From an uncultured Trueperaceae bacterium (lineage in GTDB: Bacteria; Deinococcota; Deinococci; Deinococcales; Trueperaceae): DNA of 64,000 nt. The stretch covers positions 1-64,000 of the forward strand of contig CALMXZ010000002.1 in NCBI GenBank assembly GCA_937873495.1. Reading direction: 5' to 3'. The translations under genes were made by a program, and so were the position numbers. Below the pieces are notes generated by a model that made no database searches, was not told the origin of the DNA, and saw only the letters and a program-made list of their open reading frames with translations. Shown piece by piece: positions 16,139 through 24,950 of this stretch (positions are counted from its first letter, which is position 1; the number at the start of each line of letters is the position of its first letter).

Positions 16139-18454
16139 GTGCCGTCCGCCATCGACGTCCTACTGCCGTTGCCGATAGGCCAGCTGACCTACCTACCCCC
16201 CGTGCTCGGGCGGCCAGGAACGGCCGGCGTGGCCGACGTGCCCCTTCCCGGCCAGCGCGTGGTGGTGCCGTGGCAGGCAGGCGCGCGTGTCGGGATCGTG
16301 GCCGACGTCAGGACCGTCGATGCCGGCCGCGGGCTGGAGCTCCGGCACGCCGTCAACACCCTCGAAGAGCAGCCGTGGCTCACGCGGGCCGGGCTGGCCA
16401 CCATCGCCCAACTCGCCAGACACTCCGGGGTGCCGGCCGGCCTCGTGCTCGCCACCTTGAACCCGCCGGGCCTGCACCAGGAGCTCGACCACCAGGTGCG
16501 CCTTCACGAGGGCGCGGCCGGTTACCTGAGCGCCGTTGGCGCGCCCCTCGAGGCACTGACCTCCTCCTCCGGTGAGGCCGGTGACGGTTGGCTGCCCGCC
16601 GCCCTCGTGCCGGCCGGCAGCCTGGAGGAGCTGCGCAAGCAGGGGCTGGTCGACGAGCGCGCCCTGCCGGTCGTCGCTACCAAGCGCGTGCTCGTGCCGG
16701 TGCGCGAACCCGACGCCGACCTCGAGGGTGCCAGGCGCCTGGCGCAACGTATCGCGCTCGAGCGGTTGTGGGAGATCGGCGAGGCGCCGAGCGCCGCCGC
16801 GCTCGCCGAGGAGGCCGAGGTCGGCGCCGGTGCCGTGCGGGCGCTGGTCACCAAGGGTTACGCCGAGTACGCGGAGGTCGCGGCCGAGGAGCCCTCGGTC
16901 CCGGCGCCTGTGCCGGCGGCCGCGGCCCTGCCGCTCGGCGACGCCGTGGCGCCGGCCGGCGACGGCGCCGTGGTGGGCGGCACGCGCGCCGCGCGCCTGG
17001 CCGCCCTCGTGCCGCGCTTGCGCGAGGACCTGCTCGCCGGCACCAGCGTCATCGTGCTCGCGCCCGAGACGGCCATGGCGGTCGAGGCGGCGGCGCAGCT
17101 CGCCACCGTCCTGCCGACCAGCCTGCTAACGGGCGAGGCTTCGGACGGGGCGAGGCAGCGCCTGTGGCGCGACCTGCCCGGCGCGGCCCCCCAGGTCCTC
17201 GTCGGCACCTACCTGGCGCTCCTCGCACCGCTCGAACCCCTCGGTCGGGTCGTCGTGCTCGAGGCGGCCAGCCCCGCCTACAAGCTGCAGGCCGGGTCGC
17301 GCACCCTCGTGTCGAAGGCCGCGCGCGTGGTCGCCAAGGCCGCCAGGGCGCAGCTGACCCTGCTCGACCTGGTGGCCGGCCCTGACCTCCTCGCGCAGGT
17401 GCCGCGCGGCTCGCGCGTCGACCTGCCGCTGCCCGCGCTGCGCCTGCACGTGGCCGATCTCAACGACAGCGGCAACTGGCCGGTGCACCCCGACCTCACC
17501 CGGACCCTGAAGCAGGTCGTCGATCGGGAGAGGCAGGCGCTCATCCTCGCTCCGCGCAGGGGGTACTCCGGCTCGCTCGGCTGCTCGGAGTGTGGATGGC
17601 AGGCGCCTTGCCCCAACTGCGACCTCACCCTGCGCTACCACCGTGACGAGGGTGCGCTCCGCTGCCACCAGTGCGGTCACGAGGAGCGACCACCCCAACG
17701 GTGCCCCGCGTGCGGCGGCACCGACGTCGGACCGCTCCGCGGCGCGGGCACGCAGTGGGTGGCCGACCAGCTCCGTAAGAGCCTCGGCGGCTTCCCCGTG
17801 TACCGTTACGACAAGGACCACCGCGACGACGTCGGCGCCATGGTGGCGGGCGCGCCCGGCGTCGTCGTCGGCACGCAGGCGCTCCTGGCCCTGCCACCGC
17901 TGCCCGAGCTCTCGCTCATCGGCGTCACCCACTTCGACACGCACCTGGTGGCCGCCGACTTCCGTGCCGAGGAGGAAGCGACCCGCACGCTCCTGCGCCT
18001 CGCCGAGCTGGGCGGCGGCCGCCGCCCCCTCATGATCGTGCAGACGCATTCGCCCGAGCACGAGTTGTTGGCGGCCCTCGCCGCGCCGGACCCCGCGGCT
18101 GCCGTGGAGGTCCTCGTCGGCAGGCAGCTCGCGCGGCGCAAGCGCTTCGGCTACCCGCCGTTCGCGAGCCTCGCCAAGCTGCAGTTCTCGGCGCGCGACC
18201 GCGGCAGCGCGTTGGCCGCGGCGCAGGCGGCGGCAGACGGCCTGCTCACCGGCGGCGCGCGTCCGGACGAGGTGCTCGGCCCCGCGAGCGCTCCGGTGGA
18301 GCGCCTCAAGGGGCGCTACCTCTACCAGCTCCTCCTGCGCGCCGCAGACGACGTCAGGCTCGAGGAGCTGCTGGCACGCACGCCGCAGAGGTACCCGGGC
18401 GCCAGGTTGGCGACGGACGTCGATCCGAGCGACGTCGGCGCGTTCCTCGACTGA
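16139..18454 (+). CDS. priA: primosomal protein PriA, lacking helicase motifs
   Basis: PriA recognises stalled forks and loads the replisome. The 771-residue protein keeps the 3' DNA-binding N-terminus (VLLPLPIGQLTYLPP), a WH-like part, the zinc-binding cysteines (CSEC, CPNC, CHQC, CPAC; about 480-527) and the C-terminal domain. The ATPase motifs are gone. Where GxTGSGKT is expected (about residue 279) the sequence reads GGTRAARLA, and the DEEH box reads LEAASPAYK. D. radiodurans PriA is reported to be such a pseudohelicase. The start is a GTG 8 bases after the -10 box TAGACT (16125-16130). TTG at 16130 is the alternative but overlaps that box. Confidence 0.93.
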   Translation: MPSAIDVLLPLPIGQLTYLPPVLGRPGTAGVADVPLPGQRVVVPWQAGARVGIVADVRTVDAGRGLELRHAVNTLEEQPWLTRAGLATIAQLARHSGVPAGLVLATLNPPGLHQELDHQVRLHEGAAGYLSAVGAPLEALTSSSGEAGDGWLPAALVPAGSLEELRKQGLVDERALPVVATKRVLVPVREPDADLEGARRLAQRIALERLWEIGEAPSAAALAEEAEVGAGAVRALVTKGYAEYAEVAAEEPSVPAPVPAAAALPLGDAVAPAGDGAVVGGTRAARLAALVPRLREDLLAGTSVIVLAPETAMAVEAAAQLATVLPTSLLTGEASDGARQRLWRDLPGAAPQVLVGTYLALLAPLEPLGRVVVLEAASPAYKLQAGSRTLVSKAARVVAKAARAQLTLLDLVAGPDLLAQVPRGSRVDLPLPALRLHVADLNDSGNWPVHPDLTRTLKQVVDRERQALILAPRRGYSGSLGCSECGWQAPCPNCDLTLRYHRDEGALRCHQCGHEERPPQRCPACGGTDVGPLRGAGTQWVADQLRKSLGGFPVYRYDKDHRDDVGAMVAGAPGVVVGTQALLALPPLPELSLIGVTHFDTHLVAADFRAEEEATRTLLRLAELGGGRRPLMIVQTHSPEHELLAALAAPDPAAAVEVLVGRQLARRKRFGYPPFASLAKLQFSARDRGSALAAAQAAADGLLTGGARPDEVLGPASAPVERLKGRYLYQLLLRAADDVRLEELLARTPQRYPGARLATDVDPSDVGAFLD

Positions 18455-18591
18455 CGGGCGGAGCGCCGATGGTCGTGGCGGCGCGGCGGGGACCGGGCGG
18501 ACCGGACTCGCCCTGCGCGGCGCGGACCGGGTTCGGCCGGCGCGACGTTCTCACACCGGCCGGATAAGATGTCGCCCGGTAGGAGAACTAC

Positions 18592-19035
18592 ATGCTTCGC
18601 AACAGGCGCGCTTCCTTTGATTACGAACTGCTGGAGACCTTCGAGGCCGGCCTCGAGCTCACGGGCAGCGAGGTGAAGTCCTTGCGCCAGGGGGGCGGCT
18701 CGATCGCGGAGGCCTACGCCCGCGTGGCCGGCGGCGAGGTGTTCATCGAGAACATGACCATCCCGACCTACCAGGAAGCCAGCTACAACAACCACGAACC
18801 CACCAGGCGCAGGCGCCTGTTGCTCAACGCCAAGGAGATCGCCGAGATCTCCAAGGGCCTTGAGCGGCGCGGCCTCACGCTCGTGCCGCTCAAGCTCTAC
18901 TTCAAGGGGGGCTGGGCGAAGCTCGAGCTGGCCTTGGCCCGGGGCAAGAAGCTGCACGACAAGCGCGATGACGCGGCGCGGAAGGACGCCAAGCGCGAGA
19001 TCGACAGGCAGCTCGCCAGGTCGGGGCGCAAGTGA
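18592..19035 (+). CDS. smpB: SsrA-binding protein SmpB
   Basis: SmpB binds tmRNA and brings it to stalled ribosomes for trans-translation. The 147-residue protein has family length and signature: RRASFDYELLETFEAGLELTGSEVKSLR split over residues 5-32, then the ENMTIPTYQEASYNNHEPTR region, and VPLKLYFK. The basic C-terminal tail (KKLHDKRDDAARKDAKREIDR) is the segment that enters the mRNA channel. A -10-like TAAGAT (18565-18570) precedes a ribosome site AGGAGA. The stop overlaps the next gene (GTGA). The tmRNA gene itself is not in this window. Confidence 0.97.
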   Translation: MLRNRRASFDYELLETFEAGLELTGSEVKSLRQGGGSIAEAYARVAGGEVFIENMTIPTYQEASYNNHEPTRRRRLLLNAKEIAEISKGLERRGLTLVPLKLYFKGGWAKLELALARGKKLHDKRDDAARKDAKREIDRQLARSGRK

Positions 19036-20423
19036 GCTCGGCGCGCTCCGTCCGCCGGCTCTTGGTCTGCCTCCTCCTCTCGAGCGCGGCGCTAGCGTTC
19101 GCGGAGCCGCGCCTGCTCGTCAACGGCCGCGACATCGCGGCGAACACCACCGAGCTGGTGAAGGGCACGAGCTACGCCCCGGGCGCCGCCCTCGCGCGCG
19201 CGCTCGGTGCCGAGCTGAGTAGCGACCTCGGTCGGGGCATCGTCTCGCTCCAGGCCGGCGGGCGCGTCATGCAGCTCGCCCTGGTGGGGGAGCCCCCCGC
19301 CGCTGGCGCCTCTACCCCGGCCGTCTGGCTCGACGGCCGCGCCGTCGCGGGCGGGCCCGCCGTCATGACGGGCGGCGAGGTGTTCCTGCCCGTCAAGGCC
19401 GTGGCGGAGGCGCTGGGAGCCAGCGTCACCTATCTGGCCGACGAGGACACCGTGATGGTCGTGCAACCCCGGGCGCGCCTCACGGCCATGCGCGTGCAGG
19501 CGCGCGGCGGCGAGCGCGTGGAGCTGAGCCTCAGCGCGTTGGTGCGCTACTCGACGTTCTTCAACGAGCCGCTCTCGACGCTCCACGTGTACTTCGAGCG
19601 GACCGACATCGAGACGCGCCTACCGACGCTGGAGGGCGAGGCCTTCACGACCACCACGGCCACGGCGACGTCCGGCGCGACCGAGGTGAGGGTCCAGCTC
19701 CGACCGGGCACGCCCTACCGCGTGTACGCCGTGCCGGACGGTCGTGGCTTCAGGCTGAACGTTGCCCTCGGCGCCGCTACCGGGGAGACGGAGTCGGACA
19801 AGGTGTACGTCGTCATCGACCCCGGTCACGGCGGCTCCGACCAGGGCATCCTCACCCCCGGCTTCGGCAGCGAGGCCACCCTGACCCTAGCGTTCGCCGA
19901 GCGCCTCGCCTCGGCGCTGGCCGGCCGCGGCATGCGCGTGGCCCTCACGCGCGACCTCGACGCGCTCGTCGACGTCGCCGCGCGCGAGAAGCTCGGGGTC
20001 GGCGCCGACCTGTTCATCTCCGTTCACGTCGCGCCCGTCGAACTCGGCGAGTTCCGCGCCTACTACCTCGGCGCCGCCGCCAACGTGACCAGCCTCGACA
20101 TGGCGGTCCGTGAGAACGCGACGGCGGCGCTGCGCGAGGGCGCGACGGACGCTCTGCGGCGCGAACTCCTGCTCGGCCTCGTGCCGGACCTCGATGTCGG
20201 CAGGCGGGTGTCCGAGGCGCTCGCGGGGCGGCTCTTCGCCGTCGGGGGGTACAGGGCGGAGGTGGTCGCGAGCGCGCCCCTGCAGGTCCTCGGCGGCGCG
20301 GCCGGGCGCGGGGTGCTGCTCGAGTTCTCGGCGGCCGATCTCGCGTCCGACGGGCTACCCGAGCGGTTCGCGGACGCCATCGAACAGCTCGCAAGGGAAG
20401 GCGGCATAGGTGCGGCGCGCTGA
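19032..20423 (+). CDS. secreted N-acetylmuramoyl-L-alanine amidase
   Basis: A 463-residue exported cell-wall hydrolase that cuts the MurNAc-L-Ala bond. After a signal peptide (about 1-24, ending AFA) there is a copper-amine-oxidase-like N-domain (about 25-145) and an AMIN-like beta region (about 150-245). A C-terminal Amidase_3 zinc domain (about 258-455) begins VVIDPGHGGSDQG. The zinc ligands His in DPGHGG, Glu in FGSEATL and His in FISVHVAP are in place. GTG overlaps the smpB stop. The gene overlaps the following membrane protein by 14 bases, so the two probably act together at the envelope. Confidence 0.9.
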   Translation: MSSARSVRRLLVCLLLSSAALAFAEPRLLVNGRDIAANTTELVKGTSYAPGAALARALGAELSSDLGRGIVSLQAGGRVMQLALVGEPPAAGASTPAVWLDGRAVAGGPAVMTGGEVFLPVKAVAEALGASVTYLADEDTVMVVQPRARLTAMRVQARGGERVELSLSALVRYSTFFNEPLSTLHVYFERTDIETRLPTLEGEAFTTTTATATSGATEVRVQLRPGTPYRVYAVPDGRGFRLNVALGAATGETESDKVYVVIDPGHGGSDQGILTPGFGSEATLTLAFAERLASALAGRGMRVALTRDLDALVDVAAREKLGVGADLFISVHVAPVELGEFRAYYLGAAANVTSLDMAVRENATAALREGATDALRRELLLGLVPDLDVGRRVSEALAGRLFAVGGYRAEVVASAPLQVLGGAAGRGVLLEFSAADLASDGLPERFADAIEQLAREGGIGAAR

Positions 20424-21036
20424 GCCGCTACGCCCGAGCGCCGGTCCCGCGCCGTCGGTCGAGCCGGAGACGGGGCGGGACGGGGCCGCGCGCCCGGCCT
20501 GGTTACGGGTGGCCGGCGCCATCGCTACGCCGCAGGTCCTCGTGGCCGGCATCCTCGCGCTCGGCGCGCTCTCGCTGATCCGGCCGCAGCGGCAGGTGTC
20601 TGGCGCGCCCCAGGGCATTATCGAGCGCTCCGGCGCCTGGCAGGAGCTTACGGCGCAGGACGTGCGCGTCGTCATGGTCGACGAGGCCGGCTTGGAGCGG
20701 AACCGGAGCGTCCGGCTCGCGCTGCCGCCAGGGGCGTCGCAACGGTTGGCGGCCGTCATGACCGCCTTACGCGATGAGCTCGCGCAAGAGGGGGTGTGGC
20801 CGAGCGACCTGCCCGCGCCACGCGTGTTCGTGGAGACCATCGACCGGCGCACCGTGGCCGTTATCGACATGCTGGTGCCCGCCGGCGCCGCGGTGAGTGT
20901 CGCTCAGGAGCTGGCGCTGCTCCGTTCGCTCACCGCAACGGCGGAGGCGAACGGAGCGGTGGACGTGCGCTTCTTGCGCGGCGGCGAGCCGACCGGGACG
21001 CTGCTCGAGCACGTGGCGGTACCCGCCGCGCTATAG
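20410..21036 (+). CDS. membrane-anchored protein, possibly GerMN-like
   Basis: A 208-residue protein with a Pro/Gly-rich cytoplasmic start, one membrane helix at about 39-58, and an extracytoplasmic mixed alpha/beta part. That part carries VFVETIDRRTVAVIDMLVP and VAQELALLRSLTATAEANGAVDVRFL, which resemble the GerMN fold, a domain often encoded beside cell-wall amidases. The resemblance is by eye and modest. The start is GTG inside the amidase reading frame, with a 14-base overlap. It meets asnS tail to tail 4 bases away. Function unknown, plausibly an envelope partner of the amidase. Confidence 0.6.
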   Translation: MRRAEPLRPSAGPAPSVEPETGRDGAARPAWLRVAGAIATPQVLVAGILALGALSLIRPQRQVSGAPQGIIERSGAWQELTAQDVRVVMVDEAGLERNRSVRLALPPGASQRLAAVMTALRDELAQEGVWPSDLPAPRVFVETIDRRTVAVIDMLVPAGAAVSVAQELALLRSLTATAEANGAVDVRFLRGGEPTGTLLEHVAVPAAL

Positions 21037-21039
21037 GCC

Positions 21040-22338
21040 TTAAGGGTAGATGCGGGTCAGCATGCGCGGGAAGGGGATGACCTCGCGCAGGTGGTGCGCG
21101 CCCGTCACCCACGCCAGGAACCGCTCCAGGCCCATGCCGAAGCCCGAATGCGGCACGCTTCCGAACCGCCGCAGGTCGAGGTACCAACCGAAAGCGTCCT
21201 CTGGCAGGGCGTGCTCCTGGATGCGCCTGCGCAGCAGGTCGAAGTCGTGGATGCGCTGCGACCCGCCGATGAGCTCGCCGTACCCTTCCGGACCGATCAG
21301 GTCGGCGGCCAGCACGCGCGTGGGGTCGTCGGCGACCGGCTGCATGTAGAACGCCTTGGCGGCCGTCGGCCACTTCTCGACGAACACGGGCCTGTCGTAG
21401 CGCTCACCGAGCATGGTCTCGTGCGGGGCGCCGAAGTCATCGCCGAACTGCAAGACCTCGCCCTTGGTGGCCAGGTAGGCGAGCGCCTCGTCGTACGTGA
21501 TCCGCGGGAAACCGCCGTTGGCGCTCGGCTCCAGCTTGGAGACGTCGCGGCCGAGCATCTCGAGCTCGGCCCTGCGCTTGTCGAGAACGCGTCCGACCAG
21601 GTAGGCGATCATGTCCTCCTGGAGCTGCATGTTGCCCTCATGCTCAAGGTAGGCGACCTCGGGCTCCACCATCCAGAACTCGAGCAGGTGCCTGCGAGTC
21701 TTGCTCTTCTCGGCGCGGAACGTGGGGCCGAACGTGTAGATCTTGCCGAGGGCCAGCGCACCGGCCTCGCCGTAGAGCTGGCCGGACTGTGACAGGTACG
21801 CGCTCCCCTCGTCGAAGAGGGAGATCTCGAAGAGGTTGGTCGTGCCCTCGACGGCCGTCGGCATGAAGAACGGCGCGTCGAAGCGCAGGAAGCCGCGGTC
21901 GGAGAAGAAGTCGTGGATGCCGCGCTCGACCTCGTCGCGCACGCGCATGATGGCCCACGGCGCCTTGTGCCGCAGGTACAGGTGACGGTGCTCGAAGAGG
22001 AAGTCGACCCCGTGCTCCTTCGGAGTGATGGGGTAGTCGCCGCTGCGCCCGATCAGGGCGACGGTGGCGAGGCCGAGCTCCACGCCGTTGGGCGAGCGCG
22101 TGTCGGCCCTGACCTCGCCGGTGACGGCGACCGCCGACTCCTGTGCCAGGGAGCGGGCGAGTTCGAACGTGGCCTCGTCGACCTCGTTCTTCACCAACAC
22201 CCCCTGCACGAAACCGCTGCCGTCCCTGAGCTGCAGGAAGGCGATCTTGCCGCTAGAGCGCAGCGACGTTAGCCAACCGTTGACCTGTACCCGTTCGCCG
22301 ACGTGGCGCGGCAACTCTTCGATGCTGACGATCCTCAT
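21040..22338 (-). CDS. asnS: asparaginyl-tRNA synthetase
   Basis: AsnRS charges tRNA-Asn. The 432-residue class II enzyme has the N-terminal OB fold ([26 protein letters not shown]), motif 2 around [25 protein letters not shown] and motif 3 [10 protein letters not shown] near the C-terminus. Length and the motif 2 wording favour AsnRS over AspRS, and a separate aspS lies in the same operon. ATG at 22338 overlaps the stop of the Cof phosphatase gene (ATGA). A -10 box TACACT (22351-22346) 7 bases upstream, inside that gene, may add a second, leaderless transcript. Confidence 0.94.
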   Translation of the reverse strand: MRIVSIEELPRHVGERVQVNGWLTSLRSSGKIAFLQLRDGSGFVQGVLVKNEVDEATFELARSLAQESAVAVTGEVRADTRSPNGVELGLATVALIGRSGDYPITPKEHGVDFLFEHRHLYLRHKAPWAIMRVRDEVERGIHDFFSDRGFLRFDAPFFMPTAVEGTTNLFEISLFDEGSAYLSQSGQLYGEAGALALGKIYTFGPTFRAEKSKTRRHLLEFWMVEPEVAYLEHEGNMQLQEDMIAYLVGRVLDKRRAELEMLGRDVSKLEPSANGGFPRITYDEALAYLATKGEVLQFGDDFGAPHETMLGERYDRPVFVEKWPTAAKAFYMQPVADDPTRVLAADLIGPEGYGELIGGSQRIHDFDLLRRRIQEHALPEDAFGWYLDLRRFGSVPHSGFGMGLERFLAWVTGAHHLREVIPFPRMLTRIYP

Positions 22339-23159
22339 GCGAGAGAGTGTAACAACCCGCCGTTCGCGTCCATCGCCTCTTCCAACGCAGGCACGACGCC
22401 GCACTCCTCGACATCGCCGACGGAAGCGTAGAGCTCGAGCAGCTCGGGAGCCGCGTTCGCCATGACGCGTGGGTGACCGACGACCCCCAGCATCGGCAGG
22501 TCGTTGTGGCTGTCTCCGACGGCCATGACGTCGTTGAGCCCCAAGCGCATCTGCTCGGCGAGCTGCTTGACGGCGCTCGCCTTCGAGACGCCCGTCCGCG
22601 TGATGGAGACGAAGGCGATTCCCGGCAGCCCAGGCGAGGTGGCCGGCGAGAGCTGGACGCCGGCCGGCACGGCCTCGGCGAGGCCGGTGTAGTCGTCGAC
22701 CGGCAGCACCCACTGGGCGCGCACGACCGGCTCCGTCGCGGCGACGTCCTCGAGGTCGCGCACGATGGCGGTAACGCCGATCATGTTGGCGTGCGCCTCG
22801 GAGAGGTCCGTCGTGCGCTCGACGTAGAGCGAGCTGGGCGTGTACAGCTCGAGCACGACCCCGCGCTGGCGCGAGACGTCGATGATGCGGCGGATGGCGT
22901 CGTCCTTGAGGGCCACGGCCTTCACCGTCCTACCGTCCGGGTAGCCGAGGTACGCGCCGTTCTGGAAGACGTGCGGGTTGTCGGGGCCGAGGCGCTGAGC
23001 TATGCGTTGCGCGACGCCGAAACCGGGCCTGCCCGTGCACACGGCGAGCTTCACGCCCGCCTCCCTGGCCTTGGCGGCCGCCTCCCACACGCACTCCTGC
23101 ACCAGCCCGGAAGCACCGACGATGGTGCCGTCCAGGTCGAGCACGACGAGTGGTATCAC
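22335..23159 (-). CDS. Cof-type HAD-superfamily phosphatase
   Basis: A 274-residue haloacid dehalogenase hydrolase of the Cof (type IIB) group, which dephosphorylates small sugar phosphates, nucleotides or cofactors. Motif I is [11 protein letters not shown] at the N-terminus, motif II is CTGR at about 43-46, and motifs III and IV appear as Lys in [10 protein letters not shown] and [11 protein letters not shown] cap domain fills the middle. The substrate cannot be told. GTG overlaps the aspS stop (GTGA), and the gene's own stop overlaps asnS, so it is embedded between two aminoacyl-tRNA synthetases. Confidence 0.88.
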   Translation of the reverse strand: MIPLVVLDLDGTIVGASGLVQECVWEAAAKAREAGVKLAVCTGRPGFGVAQRIAQRLGPDNPHVFQNGAYLGYPDGRTVKAVALKDDAIRRIIDVSRQRGVVLELYTPSSLYVERTTDLSEAHANMIGVTAIVRDLEDVAATEPVVRAQWVLPVDDYTGLAEAVPAGVQLSPATSPGLPGIAFVSITRTGVSKASAVKQLAEQMRLGLNDVMAVGDSHNDLPMLGVVGHPRVMANAAPELLELYASVGDVEECGVVPALEEAMDANGGLLHSLA

Positions 23160-24937
23160 GCGTCCGCCGCACCGACGACGGCGAGGCCGAGCTCGTGGAG
23201 TTGCCGCTCGTCGATGGTCGACGGCGCGCCCGTGAGGGGGTCGGCGCCGCGCTGGTTCTTCGGGAAGGCGATCGTGTCGCGGATGCTGCCGACCCCGGCC
23301 AGGAGCATGACGAGGCGGTCGAGCCCCCAAGCGATGCCGCCGTGCGGCGGCGCGCCGTGCGCCAGCGCCTCGAGGAAGAAGCCGAAGCGCCGCTCCGCCT
23401 CCTCCTTGGTGAAGCCGAGCGCCTTGAACATGCGCTCCTGCACGTCGAGCCGGTGGATGCGCAGGCTGCCGCCGCCGACCTCGGAGCCGTTGAGGACGAG
23501 GTCGTAAGCGTGCGCGAGGACGCTGCCCGGGTCAGACTCCATGCGCGCGACGTCCGCTTCGCGCGGCCGCGTGAACGGGTGGTGCATGTACGTCCAAGCG
23601 CCGGTCTCCTCGTCCTGCTCGAGGAGGGGGAAGTCCACCACCCAGAGGAACGCCAGCTCGTCAGGTGGCACCGGCGTGCCAAGGACCTCCGGGAGGCGCA
23701 GGCGCACCGCGCCGAGCGCGGTGCAGGCGCGCTTCCAGGCGTCCGCCACGAGCAGGAGCGTGTCGCCTTCCGTGCGCGCTACGTCTTGCAGCGCCGCCGT
23801 CTCCTCCGGTGAGAGGAACTTGGCGACGGGTCCAGCCAGTCCGTCCGCGGTGCGCTTGAGCCACGCCAAGCCCTTCGCGCCGTGGCGCTTCGCCGTCTCC
23901 TCGAGGTCGGCGAGCGCCTTGCGGCTCAGGGGCTCCGCCTGCGCGGCCGGCACGAGGAGCGCCTTCACCGCGCCGCCCGGCTCGCCGGCGGCGGCGAAGC
24001 CACGGAAGGCGCTGCCCCGGAGCGCCGCCGTCAGGTCCAGGAACTCGAAACCGAACCGCACGTCGGGCTTGTCGGAGCCGTAGCGGTCCATGGCGTCCCG
24101 GTAGGTGAGCCGCGGGAAGGGCAGCTCGACGGTCCTGCCCGTGGCCGCGCCGACGACGTGCGCCATGAGCCCCTCGTTGAGGCCGAGGATGTCCTCCTCC
24201 TCGACGAACGAGAGCTCCATGTCGAGCTGGGTGAAGTCGGGCTGCCGGTCGGCGCGCAGGTCCTCGTCGCGGAAGCACCTGGCGATCTGGAAGTAGCGGT
24301 CGACCCCCGCGATCATGAGGAGCTGCTTGAAGAGCTGCGGCGACTGCGGCAGCGCGTAGAAGGCCCCGGCCTTCTGCCTGGCGGGCACGACGTAGTCGCG
24401 GGCGCCTTCCGGGGTCGAGAGCGTGAGGAGCGGCGTCTCGACCTGGACGAACCCCCTGGCGCTCAAGTACTCCCAGATGGCCTGCGTGACGCGGTGCCTG
24501 AGGAGCAGCGGCGCCAGGGCGCCGGGCCGGCGCAGGTCGAGGTAGCGGTACTTGAGCCTGAGCTCCTCGTTGACGTCGCCGGCACCAGCAGCGGCGTCGA
24601 TCACGAAGGGCGGCGTACGCGCGGGCGCCACCACCGCCAGCGCTCCAGCCACGACCTCGACCGCTCCGGTGGCGAGCCGGTCGTTCCGTTGCGACTCCGG
24701 CCGCTCGCGCACCAGGCCGCTCACCTCGACGACGTACTCGTTGCGCACGCCGTCGGCCGCCGCGAAGGCGTCGGCGTCGTCCGGTTCGACCACCACCTGC
24801 GTCAGGCCGTAGCGGTCGCGGAGGTCGAGGAACACCAGGCCGCCGAGGTCACGGCGCCGGTTCACCCACCCCTGTAGCGTCACGGTGGCGCCGGCGTCGG
24901 AAGCTCGCAGGTCTCCGCAAGTATGGGTTCTCTTCAT
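23156..24937 (-). CDS. aspS: aspartyl-tRNA synthetase, bacterial type
   Basis: AspRS charges tRNA-Asp. The 593-residue length and the large insertion between motifs 2 and 3 (the GAD region, about 290-410) mark the bacterial type. Visible parts are the OB fold (VTLQGWVNRRRDLGGLVFLDLRDR split), LRLKYRYLDLRRP, the aspartate loop QSPQLFKQLLM, motif 2 ARCFRDEDLRADRQPDFTQLD and motif 3 GIAWGLDRLVML. The start is 13 bases after the hisS stop, with AAAGG before it. Whether it also charges tRNA-Asn cannot be judged, but the presence of AsnRS makes that less needed. Confidence 0.96.
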   Translation of the reverse strand: MKRTHTCGDLRASDAGATVTLQGWVNRRRDLGGLVFLDLRDRYGLTQVVVEPDDADAFAAADGVRNEYVVEVSGLVRERPESQRNDRLATGAVEVVAGALAVVAPARTPPFVIDAAAGAGDVNEELRLKYRYLDLRRPGALAPLLLRHRVTQAIWEYLSARGFVQVETPLLTLSTPEGARDYVVPARQKAGAFYALPQSPQLFKQLLMIAGVDRYFQIARCFRDEDLRADRQPDFTQLDMELSFVEEEDILGLNEGLMAHVVGAATGRTVELPFPRLTYRDAMDRYGSDKPDVRFGFEFLDLTAALRGSAFRGFAAAGEPGGAVKALLVPAAQAEPLSRKALADLEETAKRHGAKGLAWLKRTADGLAGPVAKFLSPEETAALQDVARTEGDTLLLVADAWKRACTALGAVRLRLPEVLGTPVPPDELAFLWVVDFPLLEQDEETGAWTYMHHPFTRPREADVARMESDPGSVLAHAYDLVLNGSEVGGGSLRIHRLDVQERMFKALGFTKEEAERRFGFFLEALAHGAPPHGGIAWGLDRLVMLLAGVGSIRDTIAFPKNQRGADPLTGAPSTIDERQLHELGLAVVGAADA

Positions 24938-24950
24938 GTTCGGGTGCCTT

